A stretch of 64,000 nucleotides of DNA, taken from an uncultured Bacteroidales bacterium. GTDB taxonomy: Bacteria > Bacteroidota > Bacteroidia > Bacteroidales > P3. Position numbers and translations under genes: made by a program. The first letter of the stretch is position 1. The number at the start of each line of letters is the position of its first letter. The notes below the pieces were generated by a model, which was given only the letters and a program-made list of their open reading frames with translations, searched no databases and was not told where the DNA came from. Positions 19,488-27,046 of this stretch are shown here, piece by piece. Where the stretch lies: positions 18,034 to 82,033 of the forward strand of contig OMWJ01000008.1 in assembly GCA_900314725.1 (NCBI GenBank). The letters are read 5' to 3'.

Positions 19488-19900
19488 AAATATTCTTTAT
19501 AATACCATTCATTCTTTTTATAAATAATCTTTTCTCTCAAGATTATATAAAAGATACTATTAGAAATTACGATAAAGAAATAATTTTATCTATCCCCAAT
19601 AATTATTTAAGTAAGAAAATAATTAATGAAGAAGAAGGTTGTTTTTTAATATATACATTCAGTGATGAATCGTATCTTTTATTATATTATGGAACTATGA
19701 CAGAATTTCCATATTATGAAAAAATTTCCTATGAATACATTCAATATAAGGATAAGTATATCTATAAAGGATTGAAAGAAAATAGATATTTTAGATTTGA
19801 TAAATATCTCCTTGAAAATTTATACGTAATTTATGAGTGTAACAAATGTTCTATAGAAAGAATGAATGTTATATTAGACTCTTTGATTATTATCCGCTAA
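19484..19900 (+). CDS. small exported protein, candidate immunity to the main RHS tip
   Basis: The 138-residue product has a signal peptide (MKIFFIIPFILFINNLFSQ) and a mature part of about 119 residues rich in Tyr, Ile and Lys with a CNKC pair near the end. No known family is recognised. Its ATG overlaps the RHS stop (ATGA-type, 19484-19487), the coupling typical of a toxin/immunity pair. Export fits a partner that must neutralise the tip outside the cytoplasm. Confidence 0.7.
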   Translation: MKIFFIIPFILFINNLFSQDYIKDTIRNYDKEIILSIPNNYLSKKIINEEEGCFLIYTFSDESYLLLYYGTMTEFPYYEKISYEYIQYKDKYIYKGLKENRYFRFDKYLLENLYVIYECNKCSIERMNVILDSLIIIR

Positions 19901-19914
19901 GTATAGTTTTAATA

Positions 19915-20850
19915 ATGTTAATAACTAATAAAATATTGACTAATTTTAATACTAATTCCGCGTCTTTTGAAAATTTGTATTCATCGCACGATAGTAAGTG
20001 CGATTATGCGAAACGTCCATTCAGGACGTTTGACGCTAATGCCAAAGAAAAAGACTATGAGAGTGGTCTTCATTACTACGGTTCAAGGTACTATTCAAGC
20101 GAGTTAAGCATTTGGAATAGCACCGACCCAATGGCAGATAAATACCCTTCACTCACCCCATACAACTACTGTGCAAACAACCCAGTAAAACTTATCGATC
20201 CAAATGGTGAAGATATAGGAGATTTCTATAATTTGAACGGGAAATATCTAGGAACAGATGGCAAAAATGATGGAAAAATTTATGTTGTTGGAGATAAGAA
20301 ATCTCAAAAAATGATAAGGAATAATACTAAAAATAATTTAATAACATCTACAGAAAATGTTAATATATGTTTACAAACAACACGAGCAGAATTATCTGAA
20401 TCAGTAGACGTCTTTGAACGAACAAAAAGCAATGGAGGAAAGTTTGAAGAATGTTCTGTTATTGACAATGCAGATAATATTTACAGAGGAACAACAGGAA
20501 GTGGTACTAAAAGAGATGCTACTTCTACATTACCAGATGTGCCTGGTAATGATAATACTTCAATTCATAGTCATGTTTTAGAATATTGGACAGAAATAGT
20601 CAATGGAAAAGAGGTATATATTTTTGGAAATGCCTCAAGACCAAGTAGTCCAGATGATAATATTATTGTTAATGATGTTACAACATTTAGGTCTTTCAAA
20701 AGAAATATTATTGTAGGTTATGCACCTCCTACGTTTGGAGATGAATACCATCTGAACAATAGAGAAAGTATGATATATTTCTTTGATAGAAATTCAGACC
20801 TAAAGACTTCATTAAGCATAGATACAGCTAAAAAAATATTAAAACGATGA
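19915..20850 (+). CDS. shell-less RHS tip cassette 2 (RHS core plus JAB-like domain)
   Basis: The frame is open from 19846, but an ATG there lies inside the preceding gene, so I favour the ATG at 19915 (311 residues). About 40 residues precede the core (NAKEKDYESGLHYYGSRYY to KLIDPNGED). The tip of about 210 residues carries SIHSHV and, about 28 residues on, RPSSPDD, which fits the HxH...SxxD site of JAB/JAMM metallopeptidases. The leading region is encoded by a 47-bp repeat and a second hairpin, so it looks like joined sequence, not a real domain. The next gene overlaps by 4 bp. Start is uncertain; it may be a silent cassette. Confidence 0.72.
   Translation: MLITNKILTNFNTNSASFENLYSSHDSKCDYAKRPFRTFDANAKEKDYESGLHYYGSRYYSSELSIWNSTDPMADKYPSLTPYNYCANNPVKLIDPNGEDIGDFYNLNGKYLGTDGKNDGKIYVVGDKKSQKMIRNNTKNNLITSTENVNICLQTTRAELSESVDVFERTKSNGGKFEECSVIDNADNIYRGTTGSGTKRDATSTLPDVPGNDNTSIHSHVLEYWTEIVNGKEVYIFGNASRPSSPDDNIIVNDVTTFRSFKRNIIVGYAPPTFGDEYHLNNRESMIYFFDRNSDLKTSLSIDTAKKILKR
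19961..20007. repeat. 47-bp palindrome-containing repeat, copy 2
   Basis: Reverse complement of 5056-5102 with three mismatches. It carries ATCGCAC-8 nt-GTGCGAT (19983-20004) and is read through by the coding frame of RHS tip cassette 2 just before its core. Confidence 0.8.
20011..20031. repeat. 8-bp perfect hairpin ahead of RHS core, cassette 2
   Basis: AAACGTCC-ATTCA-GGACGTTT, immediately after the 47-bp repeat and 7 bp before the RHS core DNA begins. Cassette 3 also has a hairpin shortly before its core. Confidence 0.6.
20038..20214 (+). repeat. RHS core DNA repeat, cassette 2 copy
   Basis: Direct copy of the core at 18711-18890, with identical stretches such as the 29 bases around AAAGAAAAAGACTATGAGAG and a second block over the SLTPYNYCANNP codons. 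Recombination between direct copies would delete about 1.3 kb and place tip 2 on the main shell. Confidence 0.85.
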
Positions 20851-21365
20851 AAAACTTAGTTCTTATAATATTTCTATTGTTGTCTGTTGTAAATATACAA
20901 GGGCAAAATAAAGAAAGGGAAGATTCTTTAATAGATTATCCGATGATAATATTTATGGATGCTCAATTATCTATGAGACATATTATTGGTTTTATAGAAT
21001 TTGAGGATTCTTTGTATAATAAGAAAATTTCATTTCAATATTATTGTGGTGCAATTAGTATAAAAAAGAAAGACAGAGAGTATTTACGACAAATTTCTTA
21101 TAGTTCGGCACATATACATATGGTATTTAAGTATACTTTTTTTACTACAACAAAAATAAAGATACCTCATATCGAAAAAATATATGATATTCAATTAACA
21201 TATAATGACTTAATATCTCACCCAGTTATAATGATTATAAATGATAAATATTACGATAAATATTATTATGATGTTTATACTGGTCATATTAGCAAGATGA
21301 TGATTATTGACAATAAAAAAGATAGAAAACTAATGGAAAAGAGCAGAAAAATTATTTCAGAGTAA
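20847..21365 (+). CDS. small exported protein, candidate immunity to tip cassette 2
   Basis: The 172-residue product has a signal peptide (MKNLVLIIFLLLSVVNIQGQ) and no recognisable family. It overlaps the end of tip cassette 2 by 4 bp, repeating the tip/exported-protein pattern of the main gene. The mature part has conserved-looking FQYYCGAISIKKKDREYL and ends in a basic helix. Immunity function is inferred from position and export. Confidence 0.65.
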   Translation: MKNLVLIIFLLLSVVNIQGQNKEREDSLIDYPMIIFMDAQLSMRHIIGFIEFEDSLYNKKISFQYYCGAISIKKKDREYLRQISYSSAHIHMVFKYTFFTTTKIKIPHIEKIYDIQLTYNDLISHPVIMIINDKYYDKYYYDVYTGHISKMMIIDNKKDRKLMEKSRKIISE

Positions 21366-21418
21366 AAATAATTTTTAATAATTTAGTTAAATAATAATAT
21401 TTTTTTTATAAAACTTTC

Positions 21419-21426
21419 TACTTTTG
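21419..21426 (+). promoter_or_regulatory. -7 promoter box ahead of RHS tip cassette 3
   Basis: TACTTTTG followed by CAAT and then directly ATG at 21431. A start about 5-7 nt downstream of the box falls at the ATG, implying a leaderless transcript or a chance match. Confidence 0.5.
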
Positions 21427-21467
21427 CAATATGTTAGCATCTACAAAAATATCATCTCAATTCACGC

Positions 21468-21495
21468 AAATTTGCAGTAGTTTTACTGCGAATTT
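21468..21495. repeat. 12-bp hairpin ahead of RHS core, cassette 3
   Basis: AAATTTGCAGTA-GTTT-TACTGCGAATTT, a 12-bp stem with one G-T wobble and a 4-nt loop, 26 bp upstream of the core DNA. It is in the same relative place as the hairpins of cassette 2. Confidence 0.65.
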
Positions 21496-21520
21496 CACCT
21501 TATATTTTGATTATTCTTAT

Positions 21521-21699
21521 AATGGGAAAGAGAAAGACTATGAAAGTGGTTTTCATTACTATGGTTCAAGATATTATTCCAGTGAGATATCTACCTGGCT
21601 TTCAACTGACCCAATGGCAGATAAATACCCAAGTTTAACCCCATACAACTATTGTGCAAACAACCCAGTAAAACTCATTGATCCGAATGGAGAAGAAAT
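21521..21699 (+). repeat. RHS core DNA repeat, cassette 3 copy
   Basis: Third direct core copy. The 3' half is closest to the main core; the middle differs (STWLSTDP in place of SIWNSTDP). Confidence 0.8.
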
Positions 21700-21808
21700 A
21701 GTAGATGCTGATGGCAACACTATGTACAAAGATGGGAAATGGACAAACTATGCGACTAAAGAAGCAAAGAAATACAAAGAATTGAAACTGAGACATTTTT
21801 CTTTTGAT

Positions 21809-21917
21809 AAAAAAAGAGTTGGTTTTAGGAATTTAAATCTTGGTTTTTAGAGTGTAAAGACTTAGTCTTTTGGGTATAAAGACTTGGTTTTTAGAAACGA
21901 AAACGAAGACTTTTTTA
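21809..21917. repeat. intergenic palindromic repeat family, copy R1
   Basis: Starts with AAAAAAAGAGTTGGTTTT, continues through AATTTAAATCTTGG and GGGTATAAAGACTTGG, and ends ACGAAAACGAAGACTTTTTT. The same blocks occur in three other intergenic regions (35741, 37885, 51155). Here the left end has become the 3' end of RHS tip cassette 3. Contains the small palindrome AAAGACTTAGTCTTT. Confidence 0.75.
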
Positions 21918-21955
21918 CTGTTTTGTAATAAATTGGTTGTTAAGACTTTATTGCC

Positions 21956-22540
21956 TTATAAAATCTCTTTGAGTTTTTGGAAAAGGCTTACGGTTGGTAA
22001 GCCCATAACATTATAGAAATCTCCTTCTATCTTTTCTATGCCTATCATTCCTATCCACTCTTGTATGCCGTATGCTCCTGCCTTGTCCAAAGGTTCGTAT
22101 TGGTTTACATAATACTCTATTTCTTGAGATGAGAGAGATTTGAAGAAAACATTTGTCTTTTCGTAGAAGGAAATACTTTTATCCTTTGTCCTTAGGTTGC
22201 AACCTGAAACAACGCAATGCTTTCTGCCTGAGAGTTTTTGTAGCATGGTTATAGCTTCTTGTTTGTTTTGAGGTTTTCCCAATGCCTCATCGTCAAGAAA
22301 GACCATAGTATCACTGCTCAGAAGTATCTCTTTTTCTCGGATTTGTTCAGTGTAAGTTCGTCCTTTCTTCTCTGCAAGAAAGACAGGTATTTCTTCTATT
22401 GCAAGGTTATCAGGATAGGATTCTTCTGTCTGAGTCTTCACCACACAAATATTAAACCCCATATCTTCCAAAAGCCTTTTGCGTCTTGGAGAACGGGAAT
22501 TGAGAATGATGGTATAGGAGAATAAATCGTTATATAGCAT
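21956..22540 (-). CDS. maf: Maf-family nucleoside triphosphate pyrophosphatase
   Basis: The 194-residue protein starts with the Maf loop ILNSRSPRRKRLLEDMG (about 12-28) and has SSDTMVFLDDEALGKPQN (about 75-92) and DKAGAYGIQEWIG (about 153-165), the catalytic signatures of Maf/YhdE enzymes that hydrolyse non-canonical or pyrimidine nucleotides to monophosphates. Length is normal. It overlaps the 3' end of the upstream UbiA gene by 11 bp; both are probably co-transcribed. Which nucleotide it prefers cannot be told. Confidence 0.95.
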   Translation of the reverse strand: MLYNDLFSYTIILNSRSPRRKRLLEDMGFNICVVKTQTEESYPDNLAIEEIPVFLAEKKGRTYTEQIREKEILLSSDTMVFLDDEALGKPQNKQEAITMLQKLSGRKHCVVSGCNLRTKDKSISFYEKTNVFFKSLSSQEIEYYVNQYEPLDKAGAYGIQEWIGMIGIEKIEGDFYNVMGLPTVSLFQKLKEIL

Positions 22541-23477
22541 CTATTGTGAAAAGATTTTGAGAATAGAAGATAGTGAAAAGCAAAGAAATGTAAATCATTC
22601 CAAGTAATTGGTAGAGCATAATGACTTCCTCAGTGCGTTTTGCTGAAAGGAGTTTATATATATAGTATATGAAAGGAACAATATTAGTCAAAGACAAGAT
22701 GACTATGTGGATTATCTCCATATAGTCCGCCATCCTATAAAGGAAATAAGCGTTGAAAAGCATGAACACCAGAGAGCAGACAACAAGGACTTTGTTGGTT
22801 AGTTTTTCTCCGTGTCTTACAGCGAAAGTCATAAAACCATCTTTCTTGTTTTGTTCTATATTGGCAACATCGGCGGTAAGGTCGCGGATAAAGGTAAGCA
22901 GGAAGACAAAGCCGGCGAAGAATGCAAACAGTTTGAAGAATGTAAGCCATGCAGAGGTAGGTATCTGTATAAGTATCTCGCTTTGGTAGTGGGTGAAGGC
23001 AAAGAACTCCAATAGGAAAGGCATGAAAGCAAGCAACGAAAACAGAAGTGCTATGCTGATATTTCCGATAAGATCTTGTCTTTTATATTTGTAGGCATAG
23101 ATATAGGATAGTCCAGCGAAGACCAAGCCTATAGCCCCTATCTGCCACACATGATATTTAAAGGAAATGTAACTCAATGCTCCTAAGCCCAAGACGACAA
23201 GCACATAGAACAGCCTTAGTTTTTTGATGTTGTCAAGTGTCTCCGTGTTAGCGAGAATATCGGACATCTTAGTATCAAAATATGAACAGATAACATTAAA
23301 TCCAGCCATCAAAAATATAAGAGAGAAAGTGAAGAGTAGGTAATCGCCAGAAGGTATGATAGTCATAGGGAAATACATTTTGTAAAAAGGTATGGTAAGA
23401 CAAGCCCTTATCATAAGAGAAAGGACTAATATCAGGGCAAGACTTTGCCAGCCCAAGAGTCTAAGATATTCTTTCAT
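22530..23477 (-). CDS. UbiA-family prenyltransferase
   Basis: The 315-residue integral membrane protein has about nine hydrophobic helices and two Asp-containing loops where UbiA enzymes bind prenyl diphosphate: SYFDTKMSD (about 66-74) and IRDLTADVANIEQNKKDG (about 196-213). The first loop is less canonical than the NDxxDxxxD form. Bacteroidetes genomes often pair a gene of this kind with maf, as here, annotated as geranylgeranylglycerol-phosphate geranylgeranyltransferase-like. The acceptor substrate is not evident. Confidence 0.85.
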   Translation of the reverse strand: MKEYLRLLGWQSLALILVLSLMIRACLTIPFYKMYFPMTIIPSGDYLLFTFSLIFLMAGFNVICSYFDTKMSDILANTETLDNIKKLRLFYVLVVLGLGALSYISFKYHVWQIGAIGLVFAGLSYIYAYKYKRQDLIGNISIALLFSLLAFMPFLLEFFAFTHYQSEILIQIPTSAWLTFFKLFAFFAGFVFLLTFIRDLTADVANIEQNKKDGFMTFAVRHGEKLTNKVLVVCSLVFMLFNAYFLYRMADYMEIIHIVILSLTNIVPFIYYIYKLLSAKRTEEVIMLYQLLGMIYISLLFTIFYSQNLFTIDAI

Positions 23478-23481
23478 GGTA

Positions 23482-24687
23482 TCAGTACTTTATTTCGTTA
23501 ATTGTTTTGCCGTTGTTGTCGTAGAACTTCCATGTGCCTGTGCGTTGTCCGTTCTTATATTCACCCTCAGAGAGTTTCTTGCCGGAGAAAGAGTATTCCA
23601 CCCATTTTCCATTAGGTTTGCCGTCCAAGAAAGACTGTTCTCTTACCTTGTTGCCACGTTCATCGTAGAAAATCCATAGTCCTGTTTTGTTGCCAAGAGA
23701 ATAATAGCCTTGCTCAACTATCTTTCCGTAATAGTATTTCTCCCATCTGCCGTTAAGCTGTCCGTTTGAGTAGTCGGCTTTTTGGTATATCTCTCCATTT
23801 TCAGAGTACAGAGACTCTGTTCCATGCTTCACACCGTCAAGGTAGGAGACAACAGTTTTCTTTGAGCCGTCGTTGTTAAACATCTCCCACTTGCCGTTCA
23901 TCTGTCCTTTGGAGAAAGCACCTCTCATTTGTATCTGTCCATCCAAGAAGAAACTCTCCCAGATACCTTCCTCTTTTCCGTTGATGTAGGAGCCTTTGTG
24001 TAGTATGTTACCGTTTTCGTAAAACGTCTGCCACAAGCCTTCACGCTTTCCGTCTCTGTAATCACCGCTACGCCATTTCTCTCCTGTCTCGTAGTAATAG
24101 GTCCATGTGCCGTTTTCTTTATCATTTATGTATGAACCCTCGCTTTCTTTCTTGCCGTTGTCCATATAGAAGTACTCCCACTTGCCGTTCTTTTTGCCAT
24201 GGGAGATAGTTCCGCACATATCTTTGTATCCATTGTCGTACCACCAGGTAGCAAGCCCTTCAAACTCATCATCTTTATAAGTTGCTTGAAGTTTTATATT
24301 TCCACTTTTATGATACTCTTTGTATTCACCTTCTTTTTTACCGTCAATAACCTGACACGAGTAATACAACTGACCGTTGTCGTAATAGGCTTTGTTCTCT
24401 CCGTTGCCGGTGAAGGTCTCCTGTTTTTTTAACTTGCCGTTTTTGTAGAACCATTGCCATACTCCTATTTTCCAGCCTTTGTCGTTGTACTCACCCTGTC
24501 GCTCAATGCTTTTGCCATCGTTGTAGTAGTAAGTCCATTTGCCTGTCTTCAAGGCATCTTTCTTTGTTTTGTAACCCTCCGTTGCCTTGTTGCTATTTGC
24601 CCAATATTCTACATAAGCAACGGTGTCCTGTGCTTTGCACACAAAAGCAAGACAAAGGACGAATATACAGCACAGAATTTTTTTCAT
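23482..24687 (-). CDS. exported MORN-like (YwqK-type) repeat protein
   Basis: The 401-residue protein has a signal peptide (about 1-19) and then about 15 tandem repeats of 20-25 residues of the form G.W.yyy.nGk...G.y..G...G (for example NGTWTYYYETGEKWRSGDY and GLWQTFYENGNILHKGSYI). This repeat is annotated as MORN variant or YwqK antitoxin module; in Bacteroidetes it is widespread in exported proteins of unknown role. It lies 6 bp after a DUF4270 lipoprotein gene in the same operon. Confidence 0.85.
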   Translation of the reverse strand: MKKILCCIFVLCLAFVCKAQDTVAYVEYWANSNKATEGYKTKKDALKTGKWTYYYNDGKSIERQGEYNDKGWKIGVWQWFYKNGKLKKQETFTGNGENKAYYDNGQLYYSCQVIDGKKEGEYKEYHKSGNIKLQATYKDDEFEGLATWWYDNGYKDMCGTISHGKKNGKWEYFYMDNGKKESEGSYINDKENGTWTYYYETGEKWRSGDYRDGKREGLWQTFYENGNILHKGSYINGKEEGIWESFFLDGQIQMRGAFSKGQMNGKWEMFNNDGSKKTVVSYLDGVKHGTESLYSENGEIYQKADYSNGQLNGRWEKYYYGKIVEQGYYSLGNKTGLWIFYDERGNKVREQSFLDGKPNGKWVEYSFSGKKLSEGEYKNGQRTGTWKFYDNNGKTINEIKY

Positions 24688-24693
24688 AGCTTT

Positions 24694-26055
24694 TTATTTG
24701 TTTTCTATTTTGGAATAGGTTATGTTAAGTTTTGGTCTTTTTGTTACATCGGAGTAGTTTATGCCGTTTAATACCACCCTGTTAGCAGTGTTTCTTCTGT
24801 TGTAGCCATTATCACTGTTGTTTCTGTCTCTCATAGAAGGAATGATGTATATGGTGGAGTTGTCTCCGTAGTTACCTCTTACTAAGTTTTGAAGATAGGA
24901 AGTCAGTTGCACTCTATAAGCGTTGATAGTGGAGTCATAATATGAGACAGAGTTGAGAGAAGTCGCTATTGTCTCATCAGGCAACAGACGTATTTTGCCC
25001 TCTTGGTCTATTCTGTAGCACTGAAGAGAAGTAGGGTAGGTGAATTTGTCTCCTGAAACGTCTGCAACAGGAAGAATAAGCTCTGCTTTATTGATAATGG
25101 AGCCTTTGATAGTATCTCGGTTATACCAGGAGTCAAAGTTTTTTATGTCTAACTGAATTTCGCTCATACCTAAACACGAAAGGTACATATAATCTCCTGT
25201 TCCAATTGTGGAAGGTGTTGTGTTTATGGTGTTAAGACTTGAGCCTGAGTAGTCGTAATCAATGTGCATGAATCTTTTTCCATTTGTGGTGAAAGGCATC
25301 TTGTAGTTGTAGTTAGCACCGCTTGTTGAGTGATAGTAATAGGTTAGACATGACAGGGTAGAAGTCATATCCACATATATTATCATTCCATTTGCGTCGG
25401 TGGTGGTAGCAGTTATTTTCAAGCCTTTCAAATCAGATTGAAATTCATCATTACTATTATATATTTTGCTTGATAACCAGTCTCTGAAACTGTCGTTGAG
25501 TTTTAATCTAAGATGAGGTAGATAGGTAACAGTGTCGTTTGCAAGATGAACGTTATCGTTGTCCATATCCACATTAACGTCTGCCTCAAACAGAACCTCA
25601 CCTTTTACAGCGAAGGACTCATTGGCGTGGATTGTGTCTTTTAGGTCTTCTGCCAACTCTTCCACTTTGAAGTGCATAGTCATAGTGCGGACTGTCTTGT
25701 CTTTTACAAAAGCTCCGGAATAGAGCAATGACAGCACGACAGAGTCTGCTGTTCCCAAGGAAGAGAAGTTCTGCCCGGAAGAGGACAAAGATACCTGGGA
25801 ATAGATACAAGAGGAAATCTTTCCAAAGTTGTTGTCTTTGTAAGAACCCAAAGCATTATACCTTAGTTTGCTTGTTATTACGGTGTCAGTTTGGAACATC
25901 TTGACGTCAAGAGTAACGCCGGTGGAATTATCTCTGAGAATATTGATAGCATCATCATTCTGCACAAGAGATAAACCTAAACGCTCGTCTTCATTTACAC
26001 AAGAGGCGAAAAAAAGCAGAGCAACGACACATAATATTAAGTGTATTCTTTTCAT
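24694..26055 (-). CDS. DUF4270-family lipoprotein
   Basis: The 453-residue protein begins with a lipoprotein signal (MKRIHLILCVVALLFFASC, lipid-bearing Cys 19) and has the DUF4270 features: an early KMFQTDTVITSKLRYNALGSYKD segment, several central beta-rich blocks and a C-terminal RVVLNGINYSDVTKRPKLNITY. DUF4270 proteins are conserved in Bacteroidales and are usually next to the short glycogen synthase-like gene, as here (1-bp overlap at 26055). The function is unknown; location is the cell envelope. Confidence 0.85.
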   Translation of the reverse strand: MKRIHLILCVVALLFFASCVNEDERLGLSLVQNDDAINILRDNSTGVTLDVKMFQTDTVITSKLRYNALGSYKDNNFGKISSCIYSQVSLSSSGQNFSSLGTADSVVLSLLYSGAFVKDKTVRTMTMHFKVEELAEDLKDTIHANESFAVKGEVLFEADVNVDMDNDNVHLANDTVTYLPHLRLKLNDSFRDWLSSKIYNSNDEFQSDLKGLKITATTTDANGMIIYVDMTSTLSCLTYYYHSTSGANYNYKMPFTTNGKRFMHIDYDYSGSSLNTINTTPSTIGTGDYMYLSCLGMSEIQLDIKNFDSWYNRDTIKGSIINKAELILPVADVSGDKFTYPTSLQCYRIDQEGKIRLLPDETIATSLNSVSYYDSTINAYRVQLTSYLQNLVRGNYGDNSTIYIIPSMRDRNNSDNGYNRRNTANRVVLNGINYSDVTKRPKLNITYSKIENK

Positions 26056-26879
26056 TAGTCTTCTTCTATTTCTATGATTGAATCGTAATATTCATTGATC
26101 TTTTCACAAAACTCTTTGTTGTCTGGAGTATATTCCACGATATCTTTGTTGTTTTGTTTTGCAAAGTCGATAAGTTCTGGATTTACTTTGTCGGAGGCAA
26201 GTATTACGGCATCGCTGTAGTTGATAGCCGCTTTCATGATGTTCAGATAGGTAGGTTCTTTGTAGAATCGCCAGTCTTTTTGCGTGCCGCCGTCCGCTTT
26301 CATCTTTTTAGCCATATTGGTGGCTAACATTTCGCCGAAATCATCATTGTATAAGGTCAATGCAAGTTTGCTCTCCATAAAGAAAGGATTGTTCCTGAAC
26401 TCTGTGCGTTTTACATAGAAAGGAACGAGCATGGAAAACCAGCCAGAACAATGAATGATGTCAGGTTTCCAGGCAAGTTTTTTTATAGTCTCTAAGACAC
26501 CTCTTGTGAAGAACATCATTCTTTCGTCGTTGTCTTGTATTAAAGAACCGTTAGAATCTGTTACATCTAATTTTTCTGTGAAATAGTCTTCGTTGTCTAT
26601 GAAATATATCTGCATTCTGACAGCTGGAATAGAAGCAACTTTGATGATTAAAGGGTGATCTTGATTATCTATGACAATATTTAATCCCGAAAGACGTATA
26701 ACTTCGTGCAATTGATTTCTTCTCTCATTTACGTTGCCAAAACGAGGCATAAATATCCTTATTTCTTTGCCATGTTCTTGTGTATATTGAGGCAACTCTT
26801 TGTCTAAAAAGGCCAAAGGAGAAGTGTTTAAATAAGGGTCTATCTCTTGTGAGACAAACAATACTTTTGGTTTATTCAT
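26055..26879 (-). CDS. short glycogen/starch synthase-like protein (GT5 N-terminal domain)
   Basis: The 274-residue protein starts PKVLFVSQEIDPYLNTSPLA, matching the N-terminal Rossmann domain of GT5 glycogen synthases, and contains RIFMPRFGNVNERRNQLHE and the KPDIIHCSGWFSMLVPFY segment. The C-terminal domain with the second half of the ADP-glucose site is missing, as is normal for this Bacteroidetes family, so glycogen synthase activity is doubtful. It is first in a three-gene operon with the DUF4270 and MORN-like genes, under a TAATTTTG promoter. Confidence 0.85.
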   Translation of the reverse strand: MNKPKVLFVSQEIDPYLNTSPLAFLDKELPQYTQEHGKEIRIFMPRFGNVNERRNQLHEVIRLSGLNIVIDNQDHPLIIKVASIPAVRMQIYFIDNEDYFTEKLDVTDSNGSLIQDNDERMMFFTRGVLETIKKLAWKPDIIHCSGWFSMLVPFYVKRTEFRNNPFFMESKLALTLYNDDFGEMLATNMAKKMKADGGTQKDWRFYKEPTYLNIMKAAINYSDAVILASDKVNPELIDFAKQNNKDIVEYTPDNKEFCEKINEYYDSIIEIEED

Positions 26880-26909
26880 GTGTTAAAAGTGTATAATATA
26901 TTTCTATTG

Positions 26910-26917
26910 CAAAATTA
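26910..26917 (-). promoter_or_regulatory. -7 promoter box for the glycogen synthase-like operon
   Basis: Minus-strand TAATTTTG followed by CAAT, 31 bp ahead of the ATG at 26879. Perfect TAnnTTTG match. Confidence 0.75.
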
Positions 26918-27000
26918 CAATTTTTTCTTGGTATAAAAGATTTTATGAGGAAAAAATCTTGCTAAGAGTGTGTTTTTCTATTTTTTATTTGTCAATAAAG

Positions 27001-27030
27001 TTTGTATTAATATTTTTTTGTGTAAATTTG
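27001..27030 (+). promoter_or_regulatory. -33/-7 promoter of the T9SS FN3 gene
   Basis: TTTG at 27001-27004 and TAAATTTG at 27023-27030, 18 bp apart, match the two boxes of the Bacteroidetes housekeeping promoter. The gene ATG is at 27047. Confidence 0.8.
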
Positions 27031-27046
27031 CACGTAATTTTTAATA

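Larger units (their letters stand above)
21431..21850 (+). pseudogene. truncated RHS tip cassette 3
   Basis: The 139-residue frame has about 30 leading residues (MLASTKISSQFTQICSSFTA...), then the RHS core (NGKEKDYESGFHYYGSRYY to KLIDPNGEE, about 31-89), but only about 35 residues of tip (DADGNTMYKDGKWTNYATKE) before it runs into an intergenic palindromic repeat at 21809. The repeat itself encodes the last dozen residues and the stop. No toxin domain and no immunity gene remain, so this looks like a decayed or donor remnant. The core DNA is still well preserved. Confidence 0.7.

Noticed and set aside
19846..19914. Upstream start of RHS tip cassette 2 at 19846
   Set aside because: It lies within the preceding exported protein gene and its residues look like no domain; the ATG at 19915 is preferred, though the start stays uncertain.
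23482..24687. MORN/YwqK protein as an antitoxin of a toxin-antitoxin pair
   Set aside because: No toxin gene is adjacent, and the neighbours are a lipoprotein and a glycogen synthase-like gene in one operon; the name reflects repeat similarity only.
26055..26879. Truncated glycogen synthase pseudogene
   Set aside because: The one-domain form of about 270 residues is the normal length of this Bacteroidetes family and has intact signals and a promoter.
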